The position numbers and the translations under genes are program-made. Under the pieces are notes generated by a model. The model had not been told where the DNA came from, made no database searches, and saw only the letters and a program-made list of their open reading frames with translations. A stretch of DNA of 64,000 nucleotides from Azoarcus sp. DD4 (lineage in GTDB: Bacteria; Pseudomonadota; Gammaproteobacteria; Burkholderiales; Rhodocyclaceae). The stretch is taken from NCBI RefSeq assembly GCF_006496635.1, contig NZ_CP022958.1, positions 1,116,001 to 1,180,000 of the forward strand, read 5' to 3'. Below, piece by piece: positions 31,201 through 39,020 of the stretch (position 1 is its first letter; every line of letters begins with the position of its first letter).

Positions 31201-31533
31201 TTACAGGGTCTTGAGCGTTCCCTTCGGCAGTACCGTGGCGATGGACTGTTTCTGGACGAGGATGTTGGTCTTCTCGGCCACTTCGAGATGGACGAAGTTG
31301 TCGCCGATTTCGGCCACGCGGCCGGCAACGCCACCCTGGGTCACCACTTCGTCGCCCTTGGCCAGCGCTTCCACCATGGACTTGTGTTCCTTCGCCCGCT
31401 TCATTTGCGGACGGATCATCAGGAACCAGAGGACCACGAACATCAGGATCAGCGGCAGCAGGCCCATCAGTCCGCCCGTCGGGTCCTGGGCGGCGCCGGA
31501 GGCGGCCTGGGCGTATGCGTTGGAAATCAGCAC
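31201..31533 (-). CDS. yajC: Preprotein translocase accessory subunit YajC
   Basis: YajC is a small single-span inner-membrane protein of the SecDF-YajC complex. The 110-residue product has a short N-terminal region, one hydrophobic span (GLLPLILMFVVLWFLMI), then RPQMKRAKEH and a C-terminal domain with GDEVVTQGGVAGRV, all diagnostic. I choose the GTG start at 31533 because GGAG lies seven bases upstream and an extended -10 promoter is only about 30 bases before it. It is first in yajC-secD-secF. Confidence 0.93.
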   Translation of the reverse strand: MLISNAYAQAASGAAQDPTGGLMGLLPLILMFVVLWFLMIRPQMKRAKEHKSMVEALAKGDEVVTQGGVAGRVAEIGDNFVHLEVAEKTNILVQKQSIATVLPKGTLKTL

Positions 31534-31564
31534 GTTGTACTCCAGAGGTTGCGAAAAGCTCGGG

Positions 31565-31573
31565 ATTATAGCA
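31565..31573 (-). promoter_or_regulatory. Extended -10 promoter of yajC-secD-secF
   Basis: On the minus strand TGCTATAAT (31573-31565) is a perfect extended -10 element. Transcription would start near 31558, leaving a leader of about 25 bases before the yajC GTG. The -35 position (GGGGAG) is poor. Confidence 0.55.
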
Positions 31574-31635
31574 GCAGCACATGACGCCTCCCCGGCCGGC
31601 CGCTGCGTACGGGCAGTGCGATGCGGATATCGAGT

Positions 31636-31656
31636 GAAATAATTCTCATTATTTTC
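31636..31656. promoter_or_regulatory. Fur-box-like AT-rich palindrome
   Basis: The core AATAATTCTCATTAT matches 12 of 15 positions of the corresponding Fur consensus AATGATAATCATTAT. It is flanked by GAA and TTTTC that continue the dyad. It lies in the divergent gap between yajC and the plus-strand HDOD gene, about 75 bases before the HDOD start. The match is by eye only. Confidence 0.4.
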
Positions 31657-31728
31657 CGGTGTGGACTTGGCGCCAGTGCTGATCGGCCGGAAAATGTGCG
31701 CTGCAACATTGTCGGAGCAGCAGGGGTG

Positions 31729-32568
31729 ATGGACGAAGAGCAGGCGTTGCAGGCTTTGGTGGCCCGCGGGATACGTATTCCGCCGCAGCCGGTGGTGCTG
31801 GTGGAATTGTGCGAGCGCCTGCGTGACGGCGATTACGACGCACGTGGGCTGGCGGCGATCATTTCGACCGATCCAGGCATCGCCGCAATGCTGTTCAAGG
31901 TGGCGCGAAGTCCGCTGTTCCACGCGGGCCGTTCGCCGGATTCGCTGGAGCAGGTGTTGGTCCGGCTCGGTCTCAAGCAGACCATCAACCTGGTGAGGGT
32001 AGTCGCACTGACCACGGCATTGCCGGCCGGTGGCGCCGAAGCCATGCAGCGATTCTGGAGCCGTGCCCGGGAGATCGCGCGCTTTGCCGCGGTGATCGCC
32101 GAGGACAGGGTGTCGGTCTGCAACATCTTTCCCGACCAGGCCTACATGGCGGGGATCTTTCTCGATTGCGGCGTACCGGTGCTGATGCAGCGCTTTCCCG
32201 GCTACTGCGAGAGCCTGATGGGCGACGATAGCCTGGATCTGCCCAGCCTGCGTGAGGAAGACCAGCGCTACAACGTCGATCACGCCAGTATCGGCTACCT
32301 GGTAGCCCGTCACTGGCGGTTGCCCGATTTCGTTGCCCAGGCCATCCTGCATTACGGCGAGGTGCCGCGTGAGGAACTCGGCGCGGTGCGTAGCCTGGTC
32401 GCCATCCTGCAGCTGGCGATCCATTGCTACCACGGTCAGCACGGTATTTTCAATGCGAGCTGGCCGCGTATCGGCGGCGAGGTGATGGGCGAACTCGGCC
32501 TGCACCCGGACGAGCTGACCGACTATCTGGCGGATATCCGCGAGGCCTTCGAAGTGGCCGGCATCTGA
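31729..32568 (+). CDS. HDOD domain signalling protein
   Basis: The 279-residue product is largely one HDOD domain, with segments IISTDPGIAAMLFKVARSPLF, LVRLGLKQTINLVRVVALT, YMAGIFLDCGVPVLMQ and VDHASIGYLVARHWRLPDFVAQAILHY. The start at 31729 follows a purine-rich AGGGG; the frame is open further upstream but that stretch includes the Fur-like box. It lies on the opposite strand between tgt and yajC, a place where queA-tgt-yajC-secDF often run together. Ligand and targets are unknown. Confidence 0.85.
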   Translation: MDEEQALQALVARGIRIPPQPVVLVELCERLRDGDYDARGLAAIISTDPGIAAMLFKVARSPLFHAGRSPDSLEQVLVRLGLKQTINLVRVVALTTALPAGGAEAMQRFWSRAREIARFAAVIAEDRVSVCNIFPDQAYMAGIFLDCGVPVLMQRFPGYCESLMGDDSLDLPSLREEDQRYNVDHASIGYLVARHWRLPDFVAQAILHYGEVPREELGAVRSLVAILQLAIHCYHGQHGIFNASWPRIGGEVMGELGLHPDELTDYLADIREAFEVAGI

Positions 32569-32592
32569 TCTCAGGGCCAGGCCACCACGGTC

Positions 32593-33705
32593 TTAGGCCG
32601 TGCCGGTGGCGCGCTCCTGACCGAAGTGCGCAACGTAATCCGCGAAACGGTCTGCGGCAATGGCGTCGCGCAGTTCGGCGGTCAGCATCTGGTAGTAGCG
32701 CAGGTTGTGGATAGTGTTGAGCATGCTGCCGAGGATTTCGCCGGTGCGGTGCAGGTGGTGCAGGTAGCTGCGGCTGAAGTTGCGGCAGGTATAGCAGTCG
32801 CAGCTCGGGTCAAGTGGACGGGTATCGGCCTTGTGTATTGCGTTCTTGATCTTGATGTCGCCGTAGCGGGTGAACAGCCAGCCGTTGCGCGCGTTGCGGG
32901 TCGGCATCACGCAGTCGAACATGTCGATGCCGTTGGCGATGCCTTCAACGATGTCTTCCGGCGTCCCCACGCCCATCAGGTAACGCGGCTTGTCCGTCGG
33001 CAGACGCGGTGCGGTGTGGGCCAGGATGCGCGCCATGTCTTCTTTGGGTTCGCCGACCGACAGCCCGCCGATGGCATAGCCGTGAAAGCCGATATCCTGC
33101 AACACCCCGAGCGACTCGTCGCGCAGGTCTTCGTACATGCCGCCTTGGACGATGCCGAAGAGCGCATTTGCGTTTTCCAGGCGGTCGAATTCGTCGCGCG
33201 AGCGCCGCGCCCAGCGCTGCGACAGCCGCATCGACTTTGCCGCTTCGTCGCGGGTGGCCGGGTAGGGCGTGCACTCATCGAAGATCATGACAATGTCGGA
33301 ATTGAGCACCGTCTGGATCTGCATCGAGATTTCCGGCGTCAGGAAGAGCTTGGCGCCATCGATCGGGCTGGCGAACTTCACGCCCTCCTCGCTGATCTTG
33401 CGCAGCGCGCCCAGGCTGAACACCTGAAAGCCGCCGGAGTCGGTGAGGATGGGCTTGTCCCAACCCATGAAGCGATGCAGGCCGTCGTGCGCACGGATGA
33501 TGTCCAGCCCCGGCCGCAGCCAGAGGTGGAAGGTGTTGCCGAGGCAAATCTGGGCGCCGATGTCGGTGAGCATGGTGGGCGTCATCGCCTTGACCGTGCC
33601 GTAGGTACCGACCGGCATGAAGACCGGGGTTTCGACGACGCCGTGGGCCAGCGTCAGGCGACCGCGACGGGCGCTGCCGCTGGTGGAGAGCAGATCAAAT
33701 TGCAT
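32593..33705 (-). CDS. tgt: tRNA-guanine transglycosylase Tgt
   Basis: Tgt exchanges guanine-34 for preQ1 in tRNAs with GUN anticodons, leading to queuosine. The 370-residue product (E. coli has 375) contains DSGGFQVFSLG with the substrate-binding Asp, the MGVGTPEDI loop, and the zinc site CDCYTCRNFSRSYLHHL. The start at 33705 overlaps the end of queA by 11 bases; a GTG, TTG or ATG further up would give a longer N terminus not typical of the family. queA directly upstream completes the pathway pair. Confidence 0.96.
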   Translation of the reverse strand: MQFDLLSTSGSARRGRLTLAHGVVETPVFMPVGTYGTVKAMTPTMLTDIGAQICLGNTFHLWLRPGLDIIRAHDGLHRFMGWDKPILTDSGGFQVFSLGALRKISEEGVKFASPIDGAKLFLTPEISMQIQTVLNSDIVMIFDECTPYPATRDEAAKSMRLSQRWARRSRDEFDRLENANALFGIVQGGMYEDLRDESLGVLQDIGFHGYAIGGLSVGEPKEDMARILAHTAPRLPTDKPRYLMGVGTPEDIVEGIANGIDMFDCVMPTRNARNGWLFTRYGDIKIKNAIHKADTRPLDPSCDCYTCRNFSRSYLHHLHRTGEILGSMLNTIHNLRYYQMLTAELRDAIAADRFADYVAHFGQERATGTA

Positions 33706-34735
33706 GGTCGTTGCGGGTGAGAAGCATGGCGTCGCCATAGCTGAAGAAGCGGTAGCGTTCGGCCACGGCGTGGGCGTAGGCGTGGCGTATGGTGTCCATG
33801 CCGGCGAAGGCGGATACCAGCATCAGCAGGGTGGACTTGGGCAGGTGGAAGTTGGTGACCAGCGCGTCGACCACCTGGAAGTGGAAGCCCGGCAGGATGA
33901 AGATCTCGGTTTCGCCGCTACCGGCGGCCAGCGGTCCGTCCTGGGCCGCAGCTTCGAGTGCCCGCATGCTGGTGGTGCCAACCGCGATCACGCGTCCGCC
34001 GGCGGCTCGGGTGGCGGCGATGGCTTCCACCGTTTCCTGAGGGATGACGTAGCGCTCGCGGTGCATGCGGTGCTCACCGAGGTCGTCGACCCGCACCGGC
34101 TGGAAGGTGCCGGCGCCGACATGCAGTGTCAGCCAGGCGCACTGGGCGCCGCGTTCCCGGATGCGGGCCAGTACGGTCTCGTCGAAATGCAGGCCGGCAG
34201 TCGGCGCGGCGACCGAGCCCGGCGTGCGGGCGAAAACGGTCTGGTAGCGGGTCTCATCGGCGTCGCCGGCGGCGCGCTGGATGTAGGGCGGCAGCGGCAG
34301 CTTGCCGTGGCGCTCAAGCAGTGCGACCAGGTTTTCGCCGTCGGGAAAGCGAAGGTGGTAGAACTCGCCGACGCGGCCGAGTACTTCGACGTCGAAGGCG
34401 TCGGCGAGCCGCAGCCGGGTGCCCGGCTTGGGCGACTTGCTGGCGCGCATCTGGGCGAGCGCTTCGTGCGGACCGACCGGCCGCTCGATCAGCACTTCCA
34501 CCTGGCCGCCGGATTCCTTGGTGCCGTGCAGGCGCGCATGCAGTACGCGGGTGTCGTTGAACACCAGCAGGTCGCCGGGGTGGATGTAGTCGGGCAGGTC
34601 GACGAAGTGGCGATCCGTGAAGTTTCCGCCCTCGGCTACCACGAGCAGCCGGCTGGCGCTGCGTTCGGCCAGCGGCGCCTGGGCGATGAGCTCGGCGGGC
34701 AGGGTGTAGTCGAAATCGTTGAGCGTAAGCGTCAT
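33695..34735 (-). CDS. queA: tRNA preQ1(34) S-adenosylmethionine ribosyltransferase-isomerase QueA
   Basis: QueA transfers and isomerises the ribosyl group of SAM onto preQ1-tRNA to form epoxyqueuosine. The 346-residue product has the expected family length. Recognisable stretches are the N-terminal FDYTLPAELIAQ.PL..R..SRLLV, LVFNDTRVLHARL, TAGLHFDE and GTTSMRALE. It overlaps tgt downstream. It diverges from the tRNA-Leu gene, leaving a 60-base gap that must hold both promoters. Confidence 0.96.
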   Translation of the reverse strand: MTLTLNDFDYTLPAELIAQAPLAERSASRLLVVAEGGNFTDRHFVDLPDYIHPGDLLVFNDTRVLHARLHGTKESGGQVEVLIERPVGPHEALAQMRASKSPKPGTRLRLADAFDVEVLGRVGEFYHLRFPDGENLVALLERHGKLPLPPYIQRAAGDADETRYQTVFARTPGSVAAPTAGLHFDETVLARIRERGAQCAWLTLHVGAGTFQPVRVDDLGEHRMHRERYVIPQETVEAIAATRAAGGRVIAVGTTSMRALEAAAQDGPLAAGSGETEIFILPGFHFQVVDALVTNFHLPKSTLLMLVSAFAGMDTIRHAYAHAVAERYRFFSYGDAMLLTRNDHAI

Positions 34736-34750
34736 CAGGCGTGTGTTCTC

Positions 34751-34779
34751 TTGCCGCGGGCGGGCCGGATCAGTAATAA
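34751..34779 (+). promoter_or_regulatory. Promoter of tRNA-Leu
   Basis: TTGCCG (34751-34756) and TAATAA (34774-34779) are separated by exactly 17 bases. A GC-rich discriminator (GCGCGACC) follows, as is common for stringently controlled stable-RNA promoters. The mature tRNA begins 16 bases after the -10. Confidence 0.6.
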
Positions 34780-34795
34780 TGCGCGACCTTCCCGT

Positions 34796-34880
34796 GCCGG
34801 GATGGCGGAATCGGTAGACGCAGCGGATTCAAAATCCGCCGCCGCAAGGTGTGTGGGTTCGAGTCCCACTCCCGGCACCA
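34796..34880 (+). tRNA. tRNA-Leu(CAA)
   Basis: The 85-base gene folds as a class II tRNA. The acceptor stem GCCGGGA (34796-34802) pairs with TCCCGGC (34870-34876), discriminator A follows, and CCA is encoded (34878-34880). The anticodon stem GCGGA/TCCGC (34823-34827, 34835-34839) encloses the loop TTCAAAA, with anticodon CAA at 34830-34832, reading UUG. A long variable arm and the T-loop GGTTCGAGTCC are present. Confidence 0.97.
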
Positions 34881-34972
34881 GGCTTCTGGCCTCTTCGCGC
34901 GAAAGCCGCGAATTCTAGCAGTATTCCCCAGGTTCCCTGTAAGCGTCCGCGGCCTGTCCGACCGGTCGTGGC

Positions 34973-35875
34973 CTATTCCGTCTTCGATGCCGCCGCGAAC
35001 GGCGAGGCTCCGCTGATGGCCCGGGTGGCAGGATGTGTCAGGCGGCGCTCGACCGAAATCGCGTAGAACGATTCGCTGACGTTGTCAGCAGTGCCCAGGC
35101 AGCGCACGCCGTGCTGACGGCACACTTCGTCGTTGATCAGCATGGCGCTCGGAAAGATACCCGCCCCCGCCTCGCCGAAGGCGCGCATCAGGGCGGCGTC
35201 GTCGAACTCGCCCACGATTTGCGGTCGCACCTTGTGCTGCTCCAGCCAGCGTAACAGCGGTCCGCGTACTGCCGCCTCGGCACCGGGCAGCAGCAGCGGA
35301 GCGCGATCCAGACAGGCCGGGAACGGGCCTTCGAGCGTGGCTGCGAGGGCCGGCGTGGCGAAGAATCCCAGCGGCGATTCGCCCAGCTTGTGGCTGTAGC
35401 CGCGCACGTCCATGTTGGGGGGGAGCGGGCTGTCGGCCAGCACCACGTCCAGCTTGTGGGTGGCGAGTTCGCCCAGCAGCTGGTCCAACTTGTTCTCGCG
35501 GCAGACGATGCGCATCGGCTCGGGCAATTGCATCGAGGGGGCCAGCAGCACGTAGGCGATCGCCTTGGGCACCACGTCGGCCACCCCGACGCGGAATGGC
35601 ACCGCACGGCCGGCCGCGCGGCTGCTGAGCGCATCTTCGAGCTCGCTGCCGAGACGGAAGATTTCTTCGGCATAGTCGAGCACCATCCGGCCGGTTTCGG
35701 TCAGGACCAGACGACGGCCCTGGCGGCGGAACAGCGTAACGCCCAGCGTGGCTTCGAGGACGGCGATCTGGCCGGACAGGGTTTGCGGCGCCAGTCCGGA
35801 ACGCTCGCTGGCGCGAACGACGCCGCCAGCGCGGGCGACATTCCAGAAATGGTGAAGCTGCTTATAGTTCAGCAT
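34973..35875 (-). CDS. nhaR: LysR-family transcriptional activator NhaR
   Basis: The 300-residue product (E. coli NhaR has 301) has an N-terminal winged helix-turn-helix (about 5-64) with MLNYKQLHHFWNVARAGGVVRASE and LAPQTLSGQIAVLE, which is closer to NhaR than to other LysR proteins. The effector domain follows, including GEFDDAALMRAFGEAGAGIFPS. NhaR in E. coli senses sodium and activates the antiporter gene nhaA. No nhaA lies beside it here. It diverges from the HPF-like gene across a 129-base gap with a strong dyad, where it may bind. Confidence 0.88.
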   Translation of the reverse strand: MLNYKQLHHFWNVARAGGVVRASERSGLAPQTLSGQIAVLEATLGVTLFRRQGRRLVLTETGRMVLDYAEEIFRLGSELEDALSSRAAGRAVPFRVGVADVVPKAIAYVLLAPSMQLPEPMRIVCRENKLDQLLGELATHKLDVVLADSPLPPNMDVRGYSHKLGESPLGFFATPALAATLEGPFPACLDRAPLLLPGAEAAVRGPLLRWLEQHKVRPQIVGEFDDAALMRAFGEAGAGIFPSAMLINDEVCRQHGVRCLGTADNVSESFYAISVERRLTHPATRAISGASPFAAASKTE

Positions 35876-35884
35876 GTCGCAATG

Positions 35885-35933
35885 GTTCGATAAAACAGGA
35901 TTTAAATTCTGTTGAACCCGGATTTTATCGAAC
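35885..35933. promoter_or_regulatory. Nested inverted repeats between nhaR and the HPF-like gene
   Basis: GTTCGATAAAA (35885-35895) and TTTTATCGAAC (35923-35933) form a perfect 11-bp inverted repeat. Inside lies a second near-palindrome, CAGGATTTAAATTCTG (35896-35911), centred on ATTTAAAT. The site is AT-rich in a GC-rich genome and lies within 10 bases of the nhaR start. LysR regulators usually bind such dyads and repress their own gene, so this is a plausible NhaR operator. Confidence 0.55.
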
Positions 35934-36004
35934 AGTCTCAGACTTAGCATCCGGCATGTACTTGTGCAGGCCGGCGAGTGCATCAGAACCAAGGAGAATT
36001 CGAC

Positions 36005-36352
36005 ATGCGAATCGATCTGCATTGTGACGGCGTGAAGGCGGCCCCCGGCTTGCAGGACTACGTGACCCGGCGGATGCGCTTCGCGATCGGACGTTTCCGC
36101 GATCACATCCAGTGGGCACGGATCAAGGTAGCGGACGTAAACGGTCCGCGTGGCGGTACCGACAAGCGCTGCGTTGTGCAGCTGCGCTTGCGCAACCTGC
36201 CCGACGTGGTGTTCGCGATCACCCAGCTCGACGTGCGGGCGGCGGTGGACGAAGCCGCCGACCGGGTCGCGCGCGTACTGGCGCAGCGCCTGCGGCGCCA
36301 CCAGCGCGTCGAACGCGGCCAGTCGATCGGGCTGGCCGAGCAGCCGGCCTGA
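36005..36352 (+). CDS. HPF/RaiA-family ribosome-associated protein
   Basis: A 115-residue protein resembles the short ribosome hibernation factors (HPF, RaiA). The beta-alpha-beta fold is suggested by the strands MRIDLHCDGV, WARIKVADVNG and CVVQLRLRNLPDVVF, with two helices rich in arginine and alanine. Such proteins bind the 30S decoding centre in stationary phase. It is diverged, and no long C-terminal dimerisation domain is present. AAGGAG at 35991-35996 fixes the start. The divergent nhaR and shared dyad hint at salt- or pH-linked control. Confidence 0.75.
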   Translation: MRIDLHCDGVKAAPGLQDYVTRRMRFAIGRFRDHIQWARIKVADVNGPRGGTDKRCVVQLRLRNLPDVVFAITQLDVRAAVDEAADRVARVLAQRLRRHQRVERGQSIGLAEQPA

Positions 36353-36358
36353 ATATCT

Positions 36359-36387
36359 TTGTCCGATAGTATGTGACGCGCTAGACT
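36359..36387 (+). promoter_or_regulatory. Promoter candidate for the Bax-inhibitor-1 gene
   Basis: TTGTCC (36359-36364) and TAGACT (36382-36387) are spaced by 17 bases in the 72-base gap between the HPF-like gene and the YccA-like gene. The start codon is 37 bases further on. Confidence 0.5.
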
Positions 36388-36424
36388 GCGCTAATGCAAC
36401 CCATTTTCAAGAGGTAAGTCTTCC

Positions 36425-37090
36425 ATGGAAAACCGTATGGCAACCATGACCCGGTCGGAAGCCTCGGTGCTCTCGACCAACAAGGTCATCCGCAACACCT
36501 ACATGCTGCTGTCGCTGACGCTGGCCTTCTCGGCGCTGACTGCCGGCGTGTCGATGGCGATGGGGGCGCCGCGCCTGGGTTTGATCGTGACCCTGGTGGG
36601 TTACTTCGGTCTGCTGTTCCTGACCACCAAGTTCCGCAATAGCGGCCTCGGCGTCCTGTTCGTCTTCGGATTGACCGGTTTCATGGGCTTCACCCTTGGC
36701 CCTATCATTTCGTCCTACTTGGCACTGCCGAACGGCAGCGCCATCGTAATGCAAGCCATGGGCGGCACAGCGGCGATCTTCCTGGGACTGTCGGCCTACG
36801 CGCTAACCACCCGCAAGGATTTCTCCTTTATGGGCGGTTTCCTGATGGTGGGCATCCTGGTGGCCTTCCTGGCTGGCCTGGGGGCGGTGTTCTTCGAGAT
36901 GCCGGGGCTGTCGCTGGCGGTATCGGCGATGTTCGTGCTGCTGATGTCCGGCCTGATCCTGTTCGAGACCAGCAACATCATCCATGGCGGTGAAACCAAC
37001 TACGTGATGGCCACGGTGTCGCTCTATGTGTCCATCTATAACCTCTTCACCAGCCTGCTCCACCTGCTGGGTTTCATGAACAACGACTGA
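36425..37090 (+). CDS. Bax inhibitor-1/YccA family membrane protein
   Basis: The 221-residue product is almost entirely hydrophobic, with about seven spans, and matches the bacterial BI-1 family (YccA/YbhL in E. coli). Family segments are GFTGLTLGP-like TGFMGFTLGPIIS, and SGLILFETSNIIHGGETNYVMATVSLYVSIYNLFTSLLHLLG at the C terminus, which includes the conserved acidic residues thought to sense calcium or pH. YccA modulates the FtsH protease in E. coli; hflK and hflC, the other FtsH modulators, are in this window but far away. A terminator follows. Confidence 0.9.
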   Translation: MENRMATMTRSEASVLSTNKVIRNTYMLLSLTLAFSALTAGVSMAMGAPRLGLIVTLVGYFGLLFLTTKFRNSGLGVLFVFGLTGFMGFTLGPIISSYLALPNGSAIVMQAMGGTAAIFLGLSAYALTTRKDFSFMGGFLMVGILVAFLAGLGAVFFEMPGLSLAVSAMFVLLMSGLILFETSNIIHGGETNYVMATVSLYVSIYNLFTSLLHLLGFMNND

Positions 37091-37116
37091 TTCCTTTCGG
37101 TCTTGTTGATTGACCC

Positions 37117-37155
37117 GGGGGCGGGTGCCGGTGAGGCACCCGCCCCCTGTCGTGT
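37117..37155 (+). terminator. Terminator-like hairpin after the BI-1 gene
   Basis: A perfect 13-bp stem (37117-37129 with 37135-37147) closes a five-base loop. The downstream sequence TGTCGTGTT is only weakly T-rich. The rest of the 183-base gap to the next gene shows no clear promoter. Confidence 0.6.
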
Positions 37156-37273
37156 TGACCGGAAGCGAAGCGTTGCATCGCTCCCTGCCCTCGCATCATT
37201 TCCATGAACCGAGGTGTCGCGCGTCGTGACCGATCTGGTCCCGCCCTGTTACCACCCTTGACCCGTTATCCTC

Positions 37274-39007
37274 ATGCCTCATGACGTTTCCCTGATTGCC
37301 ACTCTTGCCGGCGGTTTTGGCCTAGCCCTGGTATTCGGTTTCATCGCCGAGCGGCTGAGGTTGCCCGCGCTGGTTGGCTACCTGTTCGCCGGCATATTGA
37401 TCGGTCCGACCACGCCGGGCTTCGTGGCCGACGTAGGCATCGCCAGTCAGTTGTCCGAGATCGGCGTGATGCTGCTGATGTTCGGCGTCGGTCTGCATTT
37501 CTCGCTCGATGACCTGCTGGCAGTGCGGCGCATTGCCCTGCCGGGAGCGGTGGTACAGATGGCGGTGGCGACGCTGCTAGGGATGGGGATGGCGTGGTGG
37601 TGGGGCTGGAGCATCGGCGCCGGCCTCGTCTTCGGCCTGTCGCTGTCGGTGGCGAGCACCGTGGTGCTGCTCAAGGCGCTGGAGACCCGCGGGGTACTCG
37701 ATTCGATGAACGGGCGCATCGCGGTGGGCTGGCTGGTGGTGGAGGACCTCGCGATGGTGATCGTGCTGGTGCTGCTGCCGCCGCTGGCCGGGGTGTTGGG
37801 CGGGAAGACGGACGCCGCGGTTGACGACGTGTCGCTGTGGCGGACGGTGGGGCTGACGCTGCTGCAGGTCGGCGCTTTCGTTGCCCTGATGCTGGTCGTG
37901 GGGCGGCGCGTGCTGCCGTGGTTGTTGTGGCAGGTTGCGCGCACCGGGTCGCGGGAGCTGTTTACGCTCGCGGTGGTTGCCGCTGCCGTGAGCATCGCCT
38001 TCGGGGCTGCCAGTCTCTTCGGTGTCTCGTTTGCACTGGGTGCCTTCTTCGCCGGCATGGTGATGCGTGAGTCGGAATTCAGCCATCGGGCGGCGGAGGA
38101 GTCGCTGCCTCTGCGCGATGCGTTCGCGGTGCTGTTCTTCGTATCGGTGGGGATGTTGTTCGATCCCAAGGTGATGCTGGATGAGCCGCTACACGTGCTG
38201 GGTGTGGTGGCTGTCATCATCGTCGGCAAGTCGATCGCCGCGGCGGTGTTGGTGATCGCGTTCCGTTACCCCCTCAACACTGCATTCACAGTGGCGGCGA
38301 GTTTGGCGCAAATCGGCGAATTCTCGTTCATCCTGGCCGGCTTGGGGATGTCGCTCGGGTTATTGCCGGCCGAGGGGCAGAGCCTGATCCTGGCCGGCGC
38401 GCTCATCTCGATCGCGATCAATCCCTTCGTGTTCGCCGCTGTGACGCCGGTGCGGAACTGGGTGCTGGAGCGTTCGGAACTCGCGCGCAAGCTGGAGCGG
38501 CGGGAGGATCCGTTGGCCGAACTGCCGATGACGACCGAGCGGAAGTACCTCGAAGGTCAGGTGGTGCTGGTGGGCTACGGCAGGGTCGGTCGCAGGATTG
38601 CCGAATCGCTGCGCGAACGTGGCATTCCCTATGTGGTGGCAGAGCAGAACCGCGAGCGCGTCGAAGCCTTGCGCAAACAGGGCATCGTTGCGGTGTCGGG
38701 CGATGCGGTCGAGCCGGCGGTTTTGATCCAGGCTCATATCGCCCATGCGGCGATGCTGGTGGTTGCCACGCCGGATACGCTCGACGTCCGCAAGATGGCT
38801 GAGACGGCGCGGACGCTCAACCCGTCGATCGAGATCGTGCTGCGCACCCATAGCGAAGACGAGGCCGCACTGCTGGCCAAGGAGTCTGTCGGGCGGGTGT
38901 TTTTTGGCGAAGAGGAGCTCGCCAAGGGTATGACCAGCCACGTGCTCGCGCGCTTCGCGCCCGCCAGTCCGGCGCCGCCGGGCACCGGACGTTCGGGGCA
39001 CAGCTGA
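37274..39007 (+). CDS. CPA2-family cation:proton antiporter with RCK domain (YbaL-like)
   Basis: The 577-residue protein has an N-terminal sodium/proton-exchanger block of about 12 spans (1-400), with LPALVGYLFAGILIGP and FGVSFALGAFFAGMVM. A cytoplasmic TrkA-N (RCK) domain follows, whose nucleotide-binding loop GYGRVG is at 434-439. It resembles E. coli YbaL and KefB/KefC, which exchange potassium or other cations for protons under NAD or glutathione control. The substrate cannot be told from sequence. Proximity to nhaR is suggestive only. Confidence 0.88.
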   Translation: MPHDVSLIATLAGGFGLALVFGFIAERLRLPALVGYLFAGILIGPTTPGFVADVGIASQLSEIGVMLLMFGVGLHFSLDDLLAVRRIALPGAVVQMAVATLLGMGMAWWWGWSIGAGLVFGLSLSVASTVVLLKALETRGVLDSMNGRIAVGWLVVEDLAMVIVLVLLPPLAGVLGGKTDAAVDDVSLWRTVGLTLLQVGAFVALMLVVGRRVLPWLLWQVARTGSRELFTLAVVAAAVSIAFGAASLFGVSFALGAFFAGMVMRESEFSHRAAEESLPLRDAFAVLFFVSVGMLFDPKVMLDEPLHVLGVVAVIIVGKSIAAAVLVIAFRYPLNTAFTVAASLAQIGEFSFILAGLGMSLGLLPAEGQSLILAGALISIAINPFVFAAVTPVRNWVLERSELARKLERREDPLAELPMTTERKYLEGQVVLVGYGRVGRRIAESLRERGIPYVVAEQNRERVEALRKQGIVAVSGDAVEPAVLIQAHIAHAAMLVVATPDTLDVRKMAETARTLNPSIEIVLRTHSEDEAALLAKESVGRVFFGEEELAKGMTSHVLARFAPASPAPPGTGRSGHS

Positions 39008-39020
39008 ACCGAGTGCGCGG

